A stretch of DNA of 64,000 nucleotides from Centroberyx gerrardi (taxonomy: Eukaryota; Chordata; Actinopteri; Beryciformes; Berycidae), in contig NC_136003.1 in NCBI RefSeq assembly GCF_048128805.1, positions 28,772,565 to 28,836,564 on the forward strand, written 5' to 3'. This document shows positions 11,156-21,013 of this stretch, in pieces; position 1 is the first letter of the stretch, and each line of letters starts with the position of its first letter. A program made the translations under genes and the position numbers. The notes below the pieces were generated by a model that saw only the letters and a program-made list of their open reading frames with translations, was not told the DNA's origin and searched no databases.

Positions 11156-14100
11156 GTCATCATCGCTCTCCTTGTCATTTGCACCCGTCCACTTCAGTGC
11201 TGCTGCTGGAGAGAAAGAAGACGGATCGATACCAATACTGACATCCGACACCACATGGAACTCAAAAGTCACAGCAGCAATAACTTAAATTTCTAAATTT
11301 CTTTATAAATTTCTGGCTTTCAAATCGTAGTTCCCTCTGGTTGCCAGTAGAGGTCACAGATTACTCCTTTAAATGAGTATTTGCAGTGATAAAGTAGCAT
11401 GCTTCTGAGATTACAATGCAATTTTAATCTAAAAAAAAAACAAAAAAAAACAAAACAGACCCTAAACTTAAACAAGCTTAAACTGTAGGAGCGATAATGA
11501 ATACTTGATGGTGAAATCATGTTTCCTGCGCAGGTTGTCTTTGAACTCTGAGGTCTCACTTCTCTCTCTCTCTATTGGTCCAGAGGGAACAAAGTGGCAG
11601 AGGTGTGACCAAGTCAACTTTGCTCGAGGCGCAAGTCAGGCACAAGTCTCAAGTCAAGTCCCAAGTCTTAAATGTAGAACACCAAGTCGAGTCAGTTGTT
11701 TTTAGTTGTTTTAATAGGATAAAGACTTAGTAAGAGCATCATGAGTTTGATTTCTATAATCAGTTTCAACTTCAGTAAATTCAGTCGTTCCATACAAATT
11801 CAGAAAACTATTTAAATTCCATTTAGTCATTTACACAAACACAAGATCTTTTGTCAAGACTATAGAAACCTTTTCAAGTCATCAAAGTACAAGTCAGAGT
11901 CAAGTCCCTGAACCGGTCGTCAGCCTCAGATCCATTATAAAAAGGAGTTGTTCTATTGGGTGTACATGCTATATGGACTATAGTGCTGCATGTGGCAGTG
12001 ACACCAGCAGGGACCACAACCTCCACCTGGGCCAAGTTTCAGACCCACAAGTCTCCAGGTATCAGGCTCATTAGACCCTCTGACACACCAGCAAAGACGT
12101 AGATTCAGCTGCACTCTAACATCAGGCGTTAAAGTCCAAAAGCACGTTAAAGTGGATTAAAGTACCCTGAGGTGAGCGAGAGGTCGCTGCTGTCGGTGTG
12201 TTTCCAAACTCACCTGCAGTCTGCGGCAGCTCCACATTCAAATAGTCTCTATCATCTGAGGAGGAGGGAGGAAGAAGACAGTGATGCTACAGCACTTTAA
12301 AAAACTAAAAATAAGATCAAAAATTAAGAAAAAACACTTTACATTATGTGTTCATTAACTGTTAACTAATGCATTTACTAACATGAATTAAACATGAATA
12401 ACAACATTAAAAAAGATTAGTTAATGTTAAATGCACAACAAACAACTGCATTAAGTAATGTTGTTATACCTGATTGTTAATGCCAATGTATTGTTTGTTT
12501 AGACAATACATTGGCATTAACAAACATGTATAACAACATTACATAATGCAGTTGTTTATTGTTTATTTAATATGAACTCATCTTTGTTAATGTCACTGTT
12601 CATGCTTAATTCATGTTAGTAAACACATTAGTTAACATTATTAACAAACATGTATAACAACATTAATTAATGCAGCTGTTCATGTGCATTTAACATTAAC
12701 TAATCTCTTTTAATGTTGTTATTCATGTTTAATTCATGTTAGCAAATGCATTAGTTAACATTAGTTAATGAACACTTAATGTTAAGTGTTACTGAAAAAA
12801 TAGAATAAAAAAATGAAATGAAGAAAATAAAAATATATATATATATATATTCTTTTTTAAGAGAAAAATAAATGAAAAAACAAACAAAAAGGACATATAC
12901 AACAGGGTTTCAGCTCTAATAATAACTAAAGGTCATATAAACATGCAACACTAGAACATTAAAATATGACTTGGTCCCACCTTTTGGAGTGGGTTTTCAA
13001 AATAATAATATATCATAAATGATTATAATAAATAATGATAAATTTGGCATCACTACACAGACAATATGGAGTCGGACAATATTATCGGTTGGCTGTTCAC
13101 AAACTCAGTCTGGCAGCATTTGTGCTAAAAAGTAAAAAAAAAAAAAAAAAAAGTGATCTCAATTCTGAGAAACACTAACATTATCAGTACCACCGGTGTG
13201 AGATAGAGACCGCTCGTCTCCACCGAGGTCTCATTTGTTTACAGTAATTAATTAATTTGACAATGACATGCTGATGTTTGATACACACAGCACCTTTAAC
13301 TGGAGCGATTTTGACCAGAGATATTTTCAGTCAGTAAAGATGTAAGTGTGATCTTTGACTTGATTTCTTTTTTCTTTAATCTCTGGATGAATGTCATCCT
13401 GTTCACACCACATCAGCCAGTCTGTGTCTAAACATTCTGTAACGGGGCGGTGAGGTGGCCTTGTAACCAGCAGGTCTGATCCGGTGTCCCTGCTGACGTG
13501 TCCTGACTGAGCAACACAAGAACCTCCAGGACTCTGCACCCTTACAAACTGTCTTCATGTCTGTGAGACACTTTCCTGGTTACACTGTGATCAGTACGGT
13601 GACCTAATCTTATCTGTCACTGCAATTCAAAGCAAATTCAGCTTACCGTCTGCAGGATTCTCATAACTTGGATTACTTTCTGTAGGAAATAAATGCCATA
13701 TTATTAGATTTTTCAAAGACACAATCAAAACAAACAAAAAGGACAAATACAACAGGGTTTCAGCTCTAATAATAACTACAGGTCATATAAACATGCAACA
13801 CTAGAACATGTGAAAATCTGACTTGGTCCCACCTTTTGGAGTGGGTTTTCAAAATAATAATATATCATAAATGATTATAATAAATAATGATAAATTTGGC
13901 ATCGCTACACAGACTATATTATCGGTTGGCTGTTCACAAACTCAGTCAGGCAGCATTTGTGCTAAAAAGTAAAAAAAAAAAAAAAAAAAAGTTCTGCCAA
14001 AAGCAAAAAAATATCGCTTCAAACTGAAACCTGTTCAGCTGCTCAGGTGCAGCTGCTGGTTCTGCTGGGAGACTGAGGATCCATTAACATTAACATTACA

Positions 14101-17100
14101 TTAACATTAACATTATATTAACATTAACATTACCACACATTATAAATCACTCACCCGGCTCTATGCTTGGGTCGACGTTCACATAGTGCGGCTCTACATC
14201 GACTGTTGAGAGAGAACAGCACATCATGTCAGGTGTGAAATGACAGCGACAGCATTACTTCATTATTCACATGACATATTTATCTAATGCTTTTAATATT
14301 ATTTAATACTTCATCCTCCAAAACCTAACCTAAGTTGTTAAACTGACACTTCACATTAATAGCAACCCGTTATGTGCTTTACTCATGCCATGCCATTTTT
14401 TTTCCAAATAGTGGATACAGAAGTGGCACTATCTGCATTTTCTCTTCTCTATTTTTTTCTGTGGACGTCAGTGAGGAAATTGGAGAGAAAAAAAAAACAC
14501 TAAAAAAGTGCAGCCTCTGTGCTTTCATACATAGTGTTGGAAGTATGAAAGTTTAGTTTTTCTTTGAAACTCCAGCAACTGGAACCAAATACATTAACTC
14601 CATTAGAGACACAGCTGATCCTCTCTGTTTCCCATCATAAAACTGTTAAGAAGCATTGAAGTGACCTGGTTAAAGGTTTCCTAGCAAGACAGGTAAAATG
14701 GAAAAGAAAATGTCTTATTATTGTCTAAAGATTAAATATGAATCACACACATGCCATTAAATGTTTTTGCAAGTAAGTAAACAGGATGAATATTTTTGCA
14801 CAAACTAAAATCTTCTGTTATTGGAATTTGTACAATTCTTTACATCAAAAAATCTTGAATAAATGTATTTTGAACTAATTTTGTAGCACAAGAAAATGTG
14901 CAAAAAGTCTCATTTTGGAGTGAAACTCTTCAGCCAAACTGTACCTGAACTGTGAGTCGAGGCGAGACTTTGACTGGACTGACGAATCTCAACTTTGGGC
15001 GGATCAGGCAGCACTTTTCTATAGGAGGAGGAGAGAGAGAGAAGGGGAGGACGGGGTCAGACGCACCGGCCATCTAAAAACATGGGGGGGGAAACAATGA
15101 AAGAGAAAGAGAGAAAGAAAGAAAGAAAGAAAGGAAACGTACACATAGCCCGGCTCTTCTCCATCGCTCTCGTTTTCGTACTCCGGTCCTGCACAACAAG
15201 ATGGCCGTGTCAGATCAAATGGAATGACATCACAAATACATGCTGCAGTAGGCGGAGTCTATCTGTCAATCAAGCCCTTTAATGGTGTCAGTGAGCGCTC
15301 CTAACGTTAAAACTCAGTAGAAGTAAAGTAGAATACCAGTCCAAATTATTATCTTTAGAAACCAGAGAGCCAAGACTCTACTGCTATTATGGAAGAGAAT
15401 AGAATTACCAGCAGTATTTCATCGTCTCTGTACTTTGTTAGTGTAAACAAACGAGACGATCACAGAAAAGACTGGCAGCCTCTACGCTGCATTTTACACT
15501 GTTGTTGCCACATCCTCACTGTGATGGGAAGCAGAGGGGTTCATGGGAAATGTAGTCTTTATTTTGAGGAACACTAACATTATCAGTACCACCGGTGTGA
15601 GATAGAGGCGACCGGTCGTCTCCACCGAGGTCTCATTTGTTTACAGTAATTATACCAAGGTATTAATATCACAGTTAATTTGACAATGACATGCTGATGT
15701 TTGATACACACAGCACCTTTAACTGGAGCGATTTTGACCAGAGATATTTTCAGTCAGTAAAGATGTAAGTGTGATCTTTGACTTGATTTCTTTTTTCTTT
15801 AATCTCTGGATGAATGTCATCCTGTTCACACCACATCAGCCAGTCTGTGTCTAAACATTCTGTAACGGGGCGGTGAGGTGGCCTTGTAACCAGCAGGTCT
15901 GATCCGGTGTCCCTGCTGACGTGTCCTGACTGAGCAACACAAGAACCTCCAGGACTCTGCACCCTTACAAACTGTCTTCATGTCTGTGAGACACTTTCCT
16001 GGTTACACTGTGATCAGTACGGTGACCTAATCTTATCTGTCACTGCAATTCAAAGCAAATTCAGCTTACCGTCTGCAGGATTCTCATAACTTGGATTACT
16101 TTCTGTAGGAAATAAATGCCATATTATTAGATTTTTCAAAGACACAATTACATGATTGTTTGAGAAAGAGTTATCATCTGCAAATAGATAACTGCATCAA
16201 ACATTTCATTTCTCATTTTTCTCATTCATTAAAGTCCACAAGAAAAAGGGGAGACTAAAGGAGAAAAGAAAGTCAGAGAACGACAGACAAGACACACTTG
16301 AGCTGTCTAATGTCCAGCCATATATTAAACATAACCCAGTATGCTAATGAGGTCATTAATTAAACTAATCAATACATTAATTAGAAAATATCTCTCTGTC
16401 AACACATAACACATGGTTGGTATTAATACAAACTCTGTATCTTAAAGTGTTAAGTTACAGTAGTTTCAGGAAAATCAGTTTTTGCTCATTAACATGCAAA
16501 TTTATGCAGTAAGGTGCTCCAAATTCGAATCAGTTCATCTACTCTATAGGGGTTTATATCAGTTTCTATCATGTATTGTTCTGGAGTTTCAGTTTTTCTC
16601 AACTGATTTGACACATTTCTCCAAACTAAACTCAAAACAGTGAACAAAACTAACTGAACATTTTCTTTATTTTCACACAAAACACTGAACTACATTTAAC
16701 ATTTTTCCAAACGCTACACACAAAACTCTCCAAACTAAGGTCCATGTTCTCAAAATAGTTCACACAGTGGTCTAAACTCTTTATAATATACCCTGCCTTT
16801 AACTAATAGTCTAATAATACATTTTCATCGTTTTCGCACAAATTACAAAACTACATAACCCATAAACCCTCTGCCTGACAGATGAAAGGGTTGATGAGGA
16901 ATAAAGTCGTTGGTTACAACAGTAAATTTGTTTGCAGCTTCTTTTGAAGTAAATTGTGCCTTACTATACTGTATCACACATAAACAAACATGTAAAACAT
17001 GACTTTACCAAAACTGACAAATGTATTATGTGAAACCATGAACTATTACATGCTGTGTTATAAAGTGCTGAGTGTGGACATACAGTGTTTCCAAAATTTC

Positions 17101-17336
17101 GAGGAACAGATGTTTTGTTTACTGTAAATGATTGTTTCAAATTATAGATAAAATCTGATTAAAAAAAAAAAAGAGATCGAATGAATAAATGACGTATGTG
17201 TTGTTTTGATGTCAGTGTTTGGTTTCTATAAAGATGTTATCTGAAATGAAAGCAACTCTTCAGTTTGCAGTGTTGCAGTTTTGTTTTGCAAAGTGACAAC
17301 TCTGTTTCAAGAACATGAGCCTCAGTTTGGAGAAAT

Positions 17337-17368
<32 letters not shown>

Positions 17369-17867
17369 GAGACAGACAGAGACAGACAGACAGAGAGACA
17401 GACAGAGAGACAGATAGAGAGACAGACAGACAGACAGAGAGACAGATAGAGAGACAGACAGAAAGAGACAGACAGACAGATAGAGACAGACAGACAGAGA
17501 GACAGATAGAGAGACAGACAGACAGATAGAGAAAGACAGACAGACAGACAGACAGATAGAGAAAGACAGACAGACAGACAGACAGATAGAGAAAGACAGA
17601 CAGACAGACAGACAGATAGAGAAAGACAGACAGACAGACAGACAGAGAGACAGATAGAGAGACAGACAGACAGATAGAGAAAGACAGACAGACAGACAGA
17701 CAGATAGAGAAAGACAGACAGACAGACAGACAGAGAGACAGACAGAGAGAGAGACAGAGACAGACAGACAGACAGACAGAGAGACAGATAGAGAGACAGA
17801 CAGACAGATAGAGAAAGACAGACAGACAGACAGACAGATAGAGAAAGACAGACAGACAGAGAAAGAC

Positions 17868-17922
<55 letters not shown>

Positions 17923-18337
17923 GAGACAGACAGAGAGAGAGAGACAGACAGACAGACAACAGACAGACAGACAGATAGAGAAAGACAGACAGAGAGAGAG
18001 ACAGACAGACAGAGAGACAGACAGACGCCATGATGACAGAAAGTCCCACATACCATGAACCAGGGTGGAGGGACAGAAAGTGACGGACAGAAGACTGAGA
18101 CACCAGCCAAAAGAGAAGGAGACATCTCACCATTTTCTGTCAGGGTGAAGGAGTGATGCCGCTGAGGAGCCAGCGAGGGGGAGCTGAGGGAGGAAACAGA
18201 AACACAAGCTGCTGTCAGACCGCAGCTGGACCAGACTGCACCGAGCTCACTTCGCTCGTCAAGGGAAGGAGACGCTTAAAGATCGAGTTATGAGCCTCGA
18301 GGTAATCAGTATATACTTTAATACTGCTGATAGTGAG

Positions 18338-18387
<50 letters not shown>

Positions 18388-21013
18388 AACTCACAAAGGT
18401 GAAAGCAGGGTGGAGGGACGATTGATAGAGTTCGCGTCAATAGAAGGTTGGTCTGTAATTCAACAGAGACGACATCATCATCATCATCATCATCACCACT
18501 ATGACTGCAGAATCCAGAGATGGTAAAATAATACAAATCATATTAATTCTTCACCATGGATTGCCCTGGAACACGAATGTATCGCTCACTAGATTCATGT
18601 GTGTTAAAGTCTACAGAAAACTACAATCATGGCGTCTCGACGGCCTCGCTGGGTTTTCCCACGGGACTTGAACGCAGCATAAAGTGACTTTCCTACATGT
18701 AGTTTATGTATCCCATCATGTTGAACCTGTACTTGTTGAACTATTACGTCCCACAAACATGATATCAGGAAGAAACCGATTTCCAAAGCACATCAAGTGT
18801 TTCTGACTCACATGGATGGATCAGCCCGAACCGAGTGGACCTGAGCGGAGCGGAGAGGAGAGACACATTACCCAGAGTTCAGCTGCCGGCGCTTCATTCA
18901 TCATTCATACTCATCATCTCATGCGGCTCTAAAACTGTCAGATGTGCGGTTACCACAGCTCATTTTAATTAGAAGTAGTTCACAATACTTATAGTCTTTA
19001 CTATGGGAACTGTCTGACTTGTTCATGTGTCACTGACAATTTTGAACATTATTGCAGTCTAAATTATTGTAAGAATATGATGTTTCACTTTTTTTTTTCT
19101 TTTGGCTTGCACATCCCTGTGTGGATTGATCACTATTGGCTACAGAGATCATTGATTTTCTCAAGACCAAATCTTTCTTTTCTCTACTGTTTGTGTAATT
19201 TTTCAAGCCATTTAGGCTATTTTCAGTTATCATAGAGTCAGTTGAATGTCTGTGGTGAATTCATCCATTCCAGGCTCAGCTAAGTTCAGAGTTTGACTGT
19301 TTTGATGGATTAATGTTGAAGTCAGAGTGCTGGAAAACAAACACGTTGCCGCCTAATGAGCTGAACACAGTAATTATTGTCATTACAAACACAAAAAGGT
19401 AGCTGGTGTATCTTTGAAACAATGCACACTGTGTGAAATGCATCATAGATACACAAGGAGAAGCAGCGTTTACTGGGAAAATAAAAATCATTCTGGTGTA
19501 GTAAACACTTCTCCCCATCCAAACCCTGTGTGTTTAACTGTGTTGGAGGAGACTGAGGTATCCTTGGTGTATCTGCAGTATCTGTCATTCAGTTTCCTTC
19601 TCAGTAAAGAGAGTAAAGCTCTTACGGTATGTACTCCTCTGAAGCGTGGCCCTGCCTGATGGACACTGAGGAAACACAAAACAGAAAACAGTTAAAAAGC
19701 ATCACTTTACTCCAGTTTGCTGTTCCTGGGGGTTTGGGGCTGCAGGACTGTGTAAACTAGTCTAAAGTGACTGTGGAGGAAAACTGACTTTGTATTTGCT
19801 AAATATATAGAGATGTACTTTTAAACACATCCCAAATCATCAAGGTTTAATGCTAAGTGAGCAAATGGTGAGTCTGGAGGTGATTCCACTTTATCAGGGA
19901 TCAATACAAAAGCCTTTTAGTATTATAGACCTTTCTGGGTTTTTTTTTTCTATGGTTAAAATTATGGTTAGACTGATAAAATGAGCTGATATTGGTCTTT
20001 TATTAAAAATCAGATCGGGTCCGGTCAGTGTCGTCCACATGATGCAGTTTGATTGATTACATATTTGTTCCAGAATTGATCAATACTACACTGCTTGTCT
20101 ATGGGAAGACCTTAACCTGAACTGGTTCTAATGAGACATTTTGATCAAATGCCACACCAGTTTGCATGAAGGAGAAGAGAAGGAGGAAAAGAAGAAGGAT
20201 TAGTTGAAGGAGAAGAAGTAGAAGGCAGCGAAGGAGAAGGAGGAGGGGATGGAGAAGGAGGAAGGAGAAGAAGGGGAAAGGAGGAGGAGAAGGAGAAGAA
20301 GGGGAAGGAGAAGGAGGGGAAGGAGAAGGGGATGGAGAAGAAGGACGAGAAGGAAAAGGGGAAGGACAAGAAGGGGATGAGGAGGAGGACGAGAAGGAGA
20401 AGGGGAAGGACAAGAAGGGGATGAGGAGGAGGACGAGAAGGAGAAGGGGAAGGACAAGAAGGAGGATGAGAAGGAGGAGAAGAGGAAGGAGGATAAGGAG
20501 AAGCAGAAAGAGGAGTAGAAGATGAAGGAGGAGAAGAATAAGGAAAATGAGGAGAAGAAGACAAAGAAGAAGAAAGAGAAGAAGGAGATAAATTCATTAA
20601 AAACTCATTAAGAATAATTCATTGTTTCAGTGGAGACTTTTAGTCCCATGATGCTCTAATGTTGTTTCAGAGGCTTTTCCACCCTGATGACAGTAAAACT
20701 TTGATTTTTTATGTTTTTTTTAAGCATGAACATGGTCAAATTTAAAGATTCTGAATATCAGCTCAAAATATTGCCTATCAGTTTTATCAGAGTTAAACTG
20801 CCCCCTCGCAGCCGCGTGTCGCAGCATTGAGGCTCGTTATCGAAAAGCGCGGCAGGCGTTAACCACGTGTCGACACTGCAGACGTGTGATGTGACGCAAC
20901 GCCGTCCCACCCAGAGGTCCTTTGTTCCCGCAGTCCAGGCAGACGGAGGCCAGCAGGACCAGGGAGACCAAGACCAGGCCAGCCAGGAACCAGCCGAACC
21001 AAGAGACCTCCAT
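10981..21013 (-). CDS. lat: Linker for activation of T cells (LAT), 13 coding exons, 228 aa
   Basis: Exons in transcript order: 21013-20911, 19665-19626, 18840-18812, 18452-18395, 18183-18131, 16102-16070, 15188-15143, 15018-14945, 14202-14155, 13679-13647, 12255-12214, 11205-11093, 10995-10981 (TAG). They total 687 nt and the phases agree at every junction. The product has a very short ectodomain (MEVSW), one TM helix (about residues 6-24) and a juxtamembrane C25-x-x-C28, matching the palmitoylated CxxC of LAT. Tyrosine motifs follow: Y46 (EEYI), Y100 and Y167 (both SYENP), Y109 (EYENE), Y120 (PGYVKVLPD, equivalent to the PLC-gamma1 site), Y152 (YVNV), Y177 (YLNV), Y219 (YVNQ). Known role: after ZAP-70 phosphorylation LAT recruits PLC-gamma1, Grb2 and Gads-SLP-76 at the T-cell plasma membrane. 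Unusual: a duplicated YENP exon and an encoded Asp14 tract. The 29-nt exon 18840-18812 is needed to keep frame and has a strong GTGAGT donor. The last exon holds only MMDD and the stop. Confidence 0.93.
11093..11205 (-). other. lat: lat exon 12: poly-Asp tract and YVNQ motif
   Basis: Encodes (A)AALKWTGANDKES, then 14 Asp (plus-strand 11123-11164, thirteen GAT and one GAC), then EEGNYVNQPA. The Asp run is a coding trinucleotide microsatellite placed just before the last Grb2-type tyrosine site. Confidence 0.9.
11590..11935 (+). repeat. 'caagtcaagtc' repeat, partial copy
   Basis: Sequence gtgtgaccaagtcaactttgc followed by many 'caagtctcaagtc' motifs, matching the complete element at 51821-52366. 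The left terminus (cagaggtgtg) is present but the right end was not found. It lies in the lat intron between exons 12255 and 11205. Confidence 0.7.
12335..12793. repeat. Foldback MITE with long inverted ends
   Basis: The left side reads ...gtgttcattaactgttaact and the right side ...agttaatgaacacttaatgt: extended inverted copies including catgaattaaacatgaataa and its complement. A perfect internal hairpin lies at 12475-12494 / 12503-12522. It lies in the lat intron upstream (on the minus strand) of exon 12255-12214. Confidence 0.75.
12876..13151. repeat. Duplicated segment A (lat intron)
   Basis: About 275 bp beginning aaacaaacaaaaaggaca and ending in a poly-A run. It is about 90-95% identical by eye to 13725-13990 in the same orientation. 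Confidence 0.85.
13167..13725. repeat. lat: Duplicated segment B carrying lat exon 10
   Basis: About 559 bp, near-identical to 15565-16148 in the same orientation. From about 13262 onward no difference was seen by eye over some 460 bp, including the 33-nt exon. The main difference is a roughly 20-bp insertion in the other copy (ataccaaggtattaatatca). Confidence 0.9.
13647..13679 (-). other. lat: lat exon 10: YENP exon, copy 2 (duplicate)
   Basis: Identical 33-nt exon with identical flanking splice sites inside the B copy of a roughly 0.56-kb duplication. The exons before (14155-14202) and after (12214-12255) leave and enter in phase 1, so including it keeps the frame and adds a second SYENP. 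It could instead be skipped, which would also keep frame. Confidence 0.85.
13725..13990. repeat. Duplicated segment A' (lat intron)
   Basis: Second copy of segment A, joined directly to the end of segment B (gacacaat / caaaacaaac). Confidence 0.85.
14083..14133. repeat. (ATTAAC)n minisatellite
   Basis: About 50 bp of attaac units with two interruptions, 22 nt from the donor of lat exon 14202-14155. Confidence 0.85.
15107..15132. repeat. (GAAA)n microsatellite
   Basis: About 26 bp of gaaa units beside the donor side of lat exon 15188-15143. On the minus strand it is a TTTC tract just inside the intron. Confidence 0.85.
15143..15188 (-). other. lat: lat exon 7: YENE and start of the PLC-gamma docking site
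   Basis: Encodes (G)PEYENESDGEEPGY(V). The next exon (15018-14945) continues KVLPDPPKVEIRQ. The combined PGYVKVLPD aligns with the mammalian LAT PLC-gamma1 site (PGYLVVLPD). The donor is GTACGT; the choice is fixed by phase. Confidence 0.9.
15565..16148. repeat. lat: Duplicated segment B' carrying lat exon 6
   Basis: Second copy of segment B. Its left flank continues into a longer dispersed repeat (catgggaaatgtagtctttatt...) that also occurs at about 27725-27860 in an spns1 intron. Confidence 0.9.
16070..16102 (-). other. lat: lat exon 6: YENP exon, copy 1
   Basis: 33-nt exon, phase 1 in and phase 1 out. With its split codons it encodes ESNPSYENPAD, a Grb2 SH2-type Y-x-N site. The nucleotide sequence, acceptor (ttcctacag) and donor (GTAAGC) are the same as at 13647-13679. 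Confidence 0.9.
16335..16600 (+). repeat. Dispersed repeat, related to 33586-33870
   Basis: Collinear shared blocks with 33.6-33.9 kb: tcaacacataacacatgg / ttggtattaat, agtagtttcaggaaaatcag, atgcaaatttatgcagtaag, gtgctccaaa, tttctatcatgtattgttct. Confidence 0.7.
17337..18026. repeat. Long GACA/GATA array (about 690 bp)
   Basis: Units of GACAGACA with GATAGAGA interspersed, higher-order unit about gacagatagagaaagacagacagaca. It fills most of the lat intron between exons 18183-18131 and 16102-16070. Its composition resembles the Bkm-type GATA/GACA satellites known from many vertebrates. Long open frames on both strands here are repeat artefacts. Confidence 0.95.
18340..18383. repeat. (GT)n microsatellite
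   Basis: 44 bp. On the minus strand it is a CA tract starting 12 nt after the donor of lat exon 18452-18395. Confidence 0.95.
19968..20790 (+). repeat. Dispersed 'TATCGG' repeat copy split by a 425-bp GGAGAA array
   Basis: The left half runs from gttagactgataaaatgagc to agtttgcatgaa at about 20170. The right half resumes at about 20610 (attgtttcagtggagacttt...) through gaggcttttccaccctgatg to the end. The array 20166-20590 sits at the place where other copies carry TAG or TAT triplets. It lies in lat intron 1. Confidence 0.8.
20166..20590. repeat. Polypurine GGAGAA/GAA array
   Basis: About 425 bp almost entirely of A and G on the plus strand, with degenerate aaggagaagg-type units. An uninterrupted purine strand of this length is a candidate for triplex formation. 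Confidence 0.95.
20911..21013 (-). other. lat: lat first coding exon: TM helix and CxxC palmitoylation motif
   Basis: Encodes MEVSWFGWFLAGLVLVSLV then LLASVCLDCGNKGPL. A hydrophobic helix is followed at once by C-L-D-C, the position and spacing of the LAT palmitoylation pair. The exon leaves in phase 1 at a GTGGGA donor. This frame lies beneath a longer unrelated open frame on the same strand. Confidence 0.93.

Noticed and set aside
13327..13539. Identical 70-codon open frames at 13327-13539 and 15750-15962 (minus strand)
   Set aside because: Lie wholly in the intronic part of duplicated segments B and B'; their identity reflects the duplication, and no family is recognisable.
17237..18133. 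298-codon open frame of Leu-Ser-Val-Cys repeats (minus strand) and its overlapping partners
   Set aside because: Translation of the GACA array in all frames; no non-repeat domain, and it lies in a lat intron.
19626..19655. Alternative lat exon 2 starting at the second acceptor (ccatcag) and joining directly to exon 18452
   Set aside because: Keeps frame but gives GRATLQRSTYH; the reading with the first acceptor plus the 29-nt exon gives the LAT-like EEYIPSTRFGLIHPY and uses stronger splice sites.
20099..20597. Ser/Pro/Phe-rich open frames on the minus strand
   Set aside because: Products of the polypurine array inside lat intron 1.
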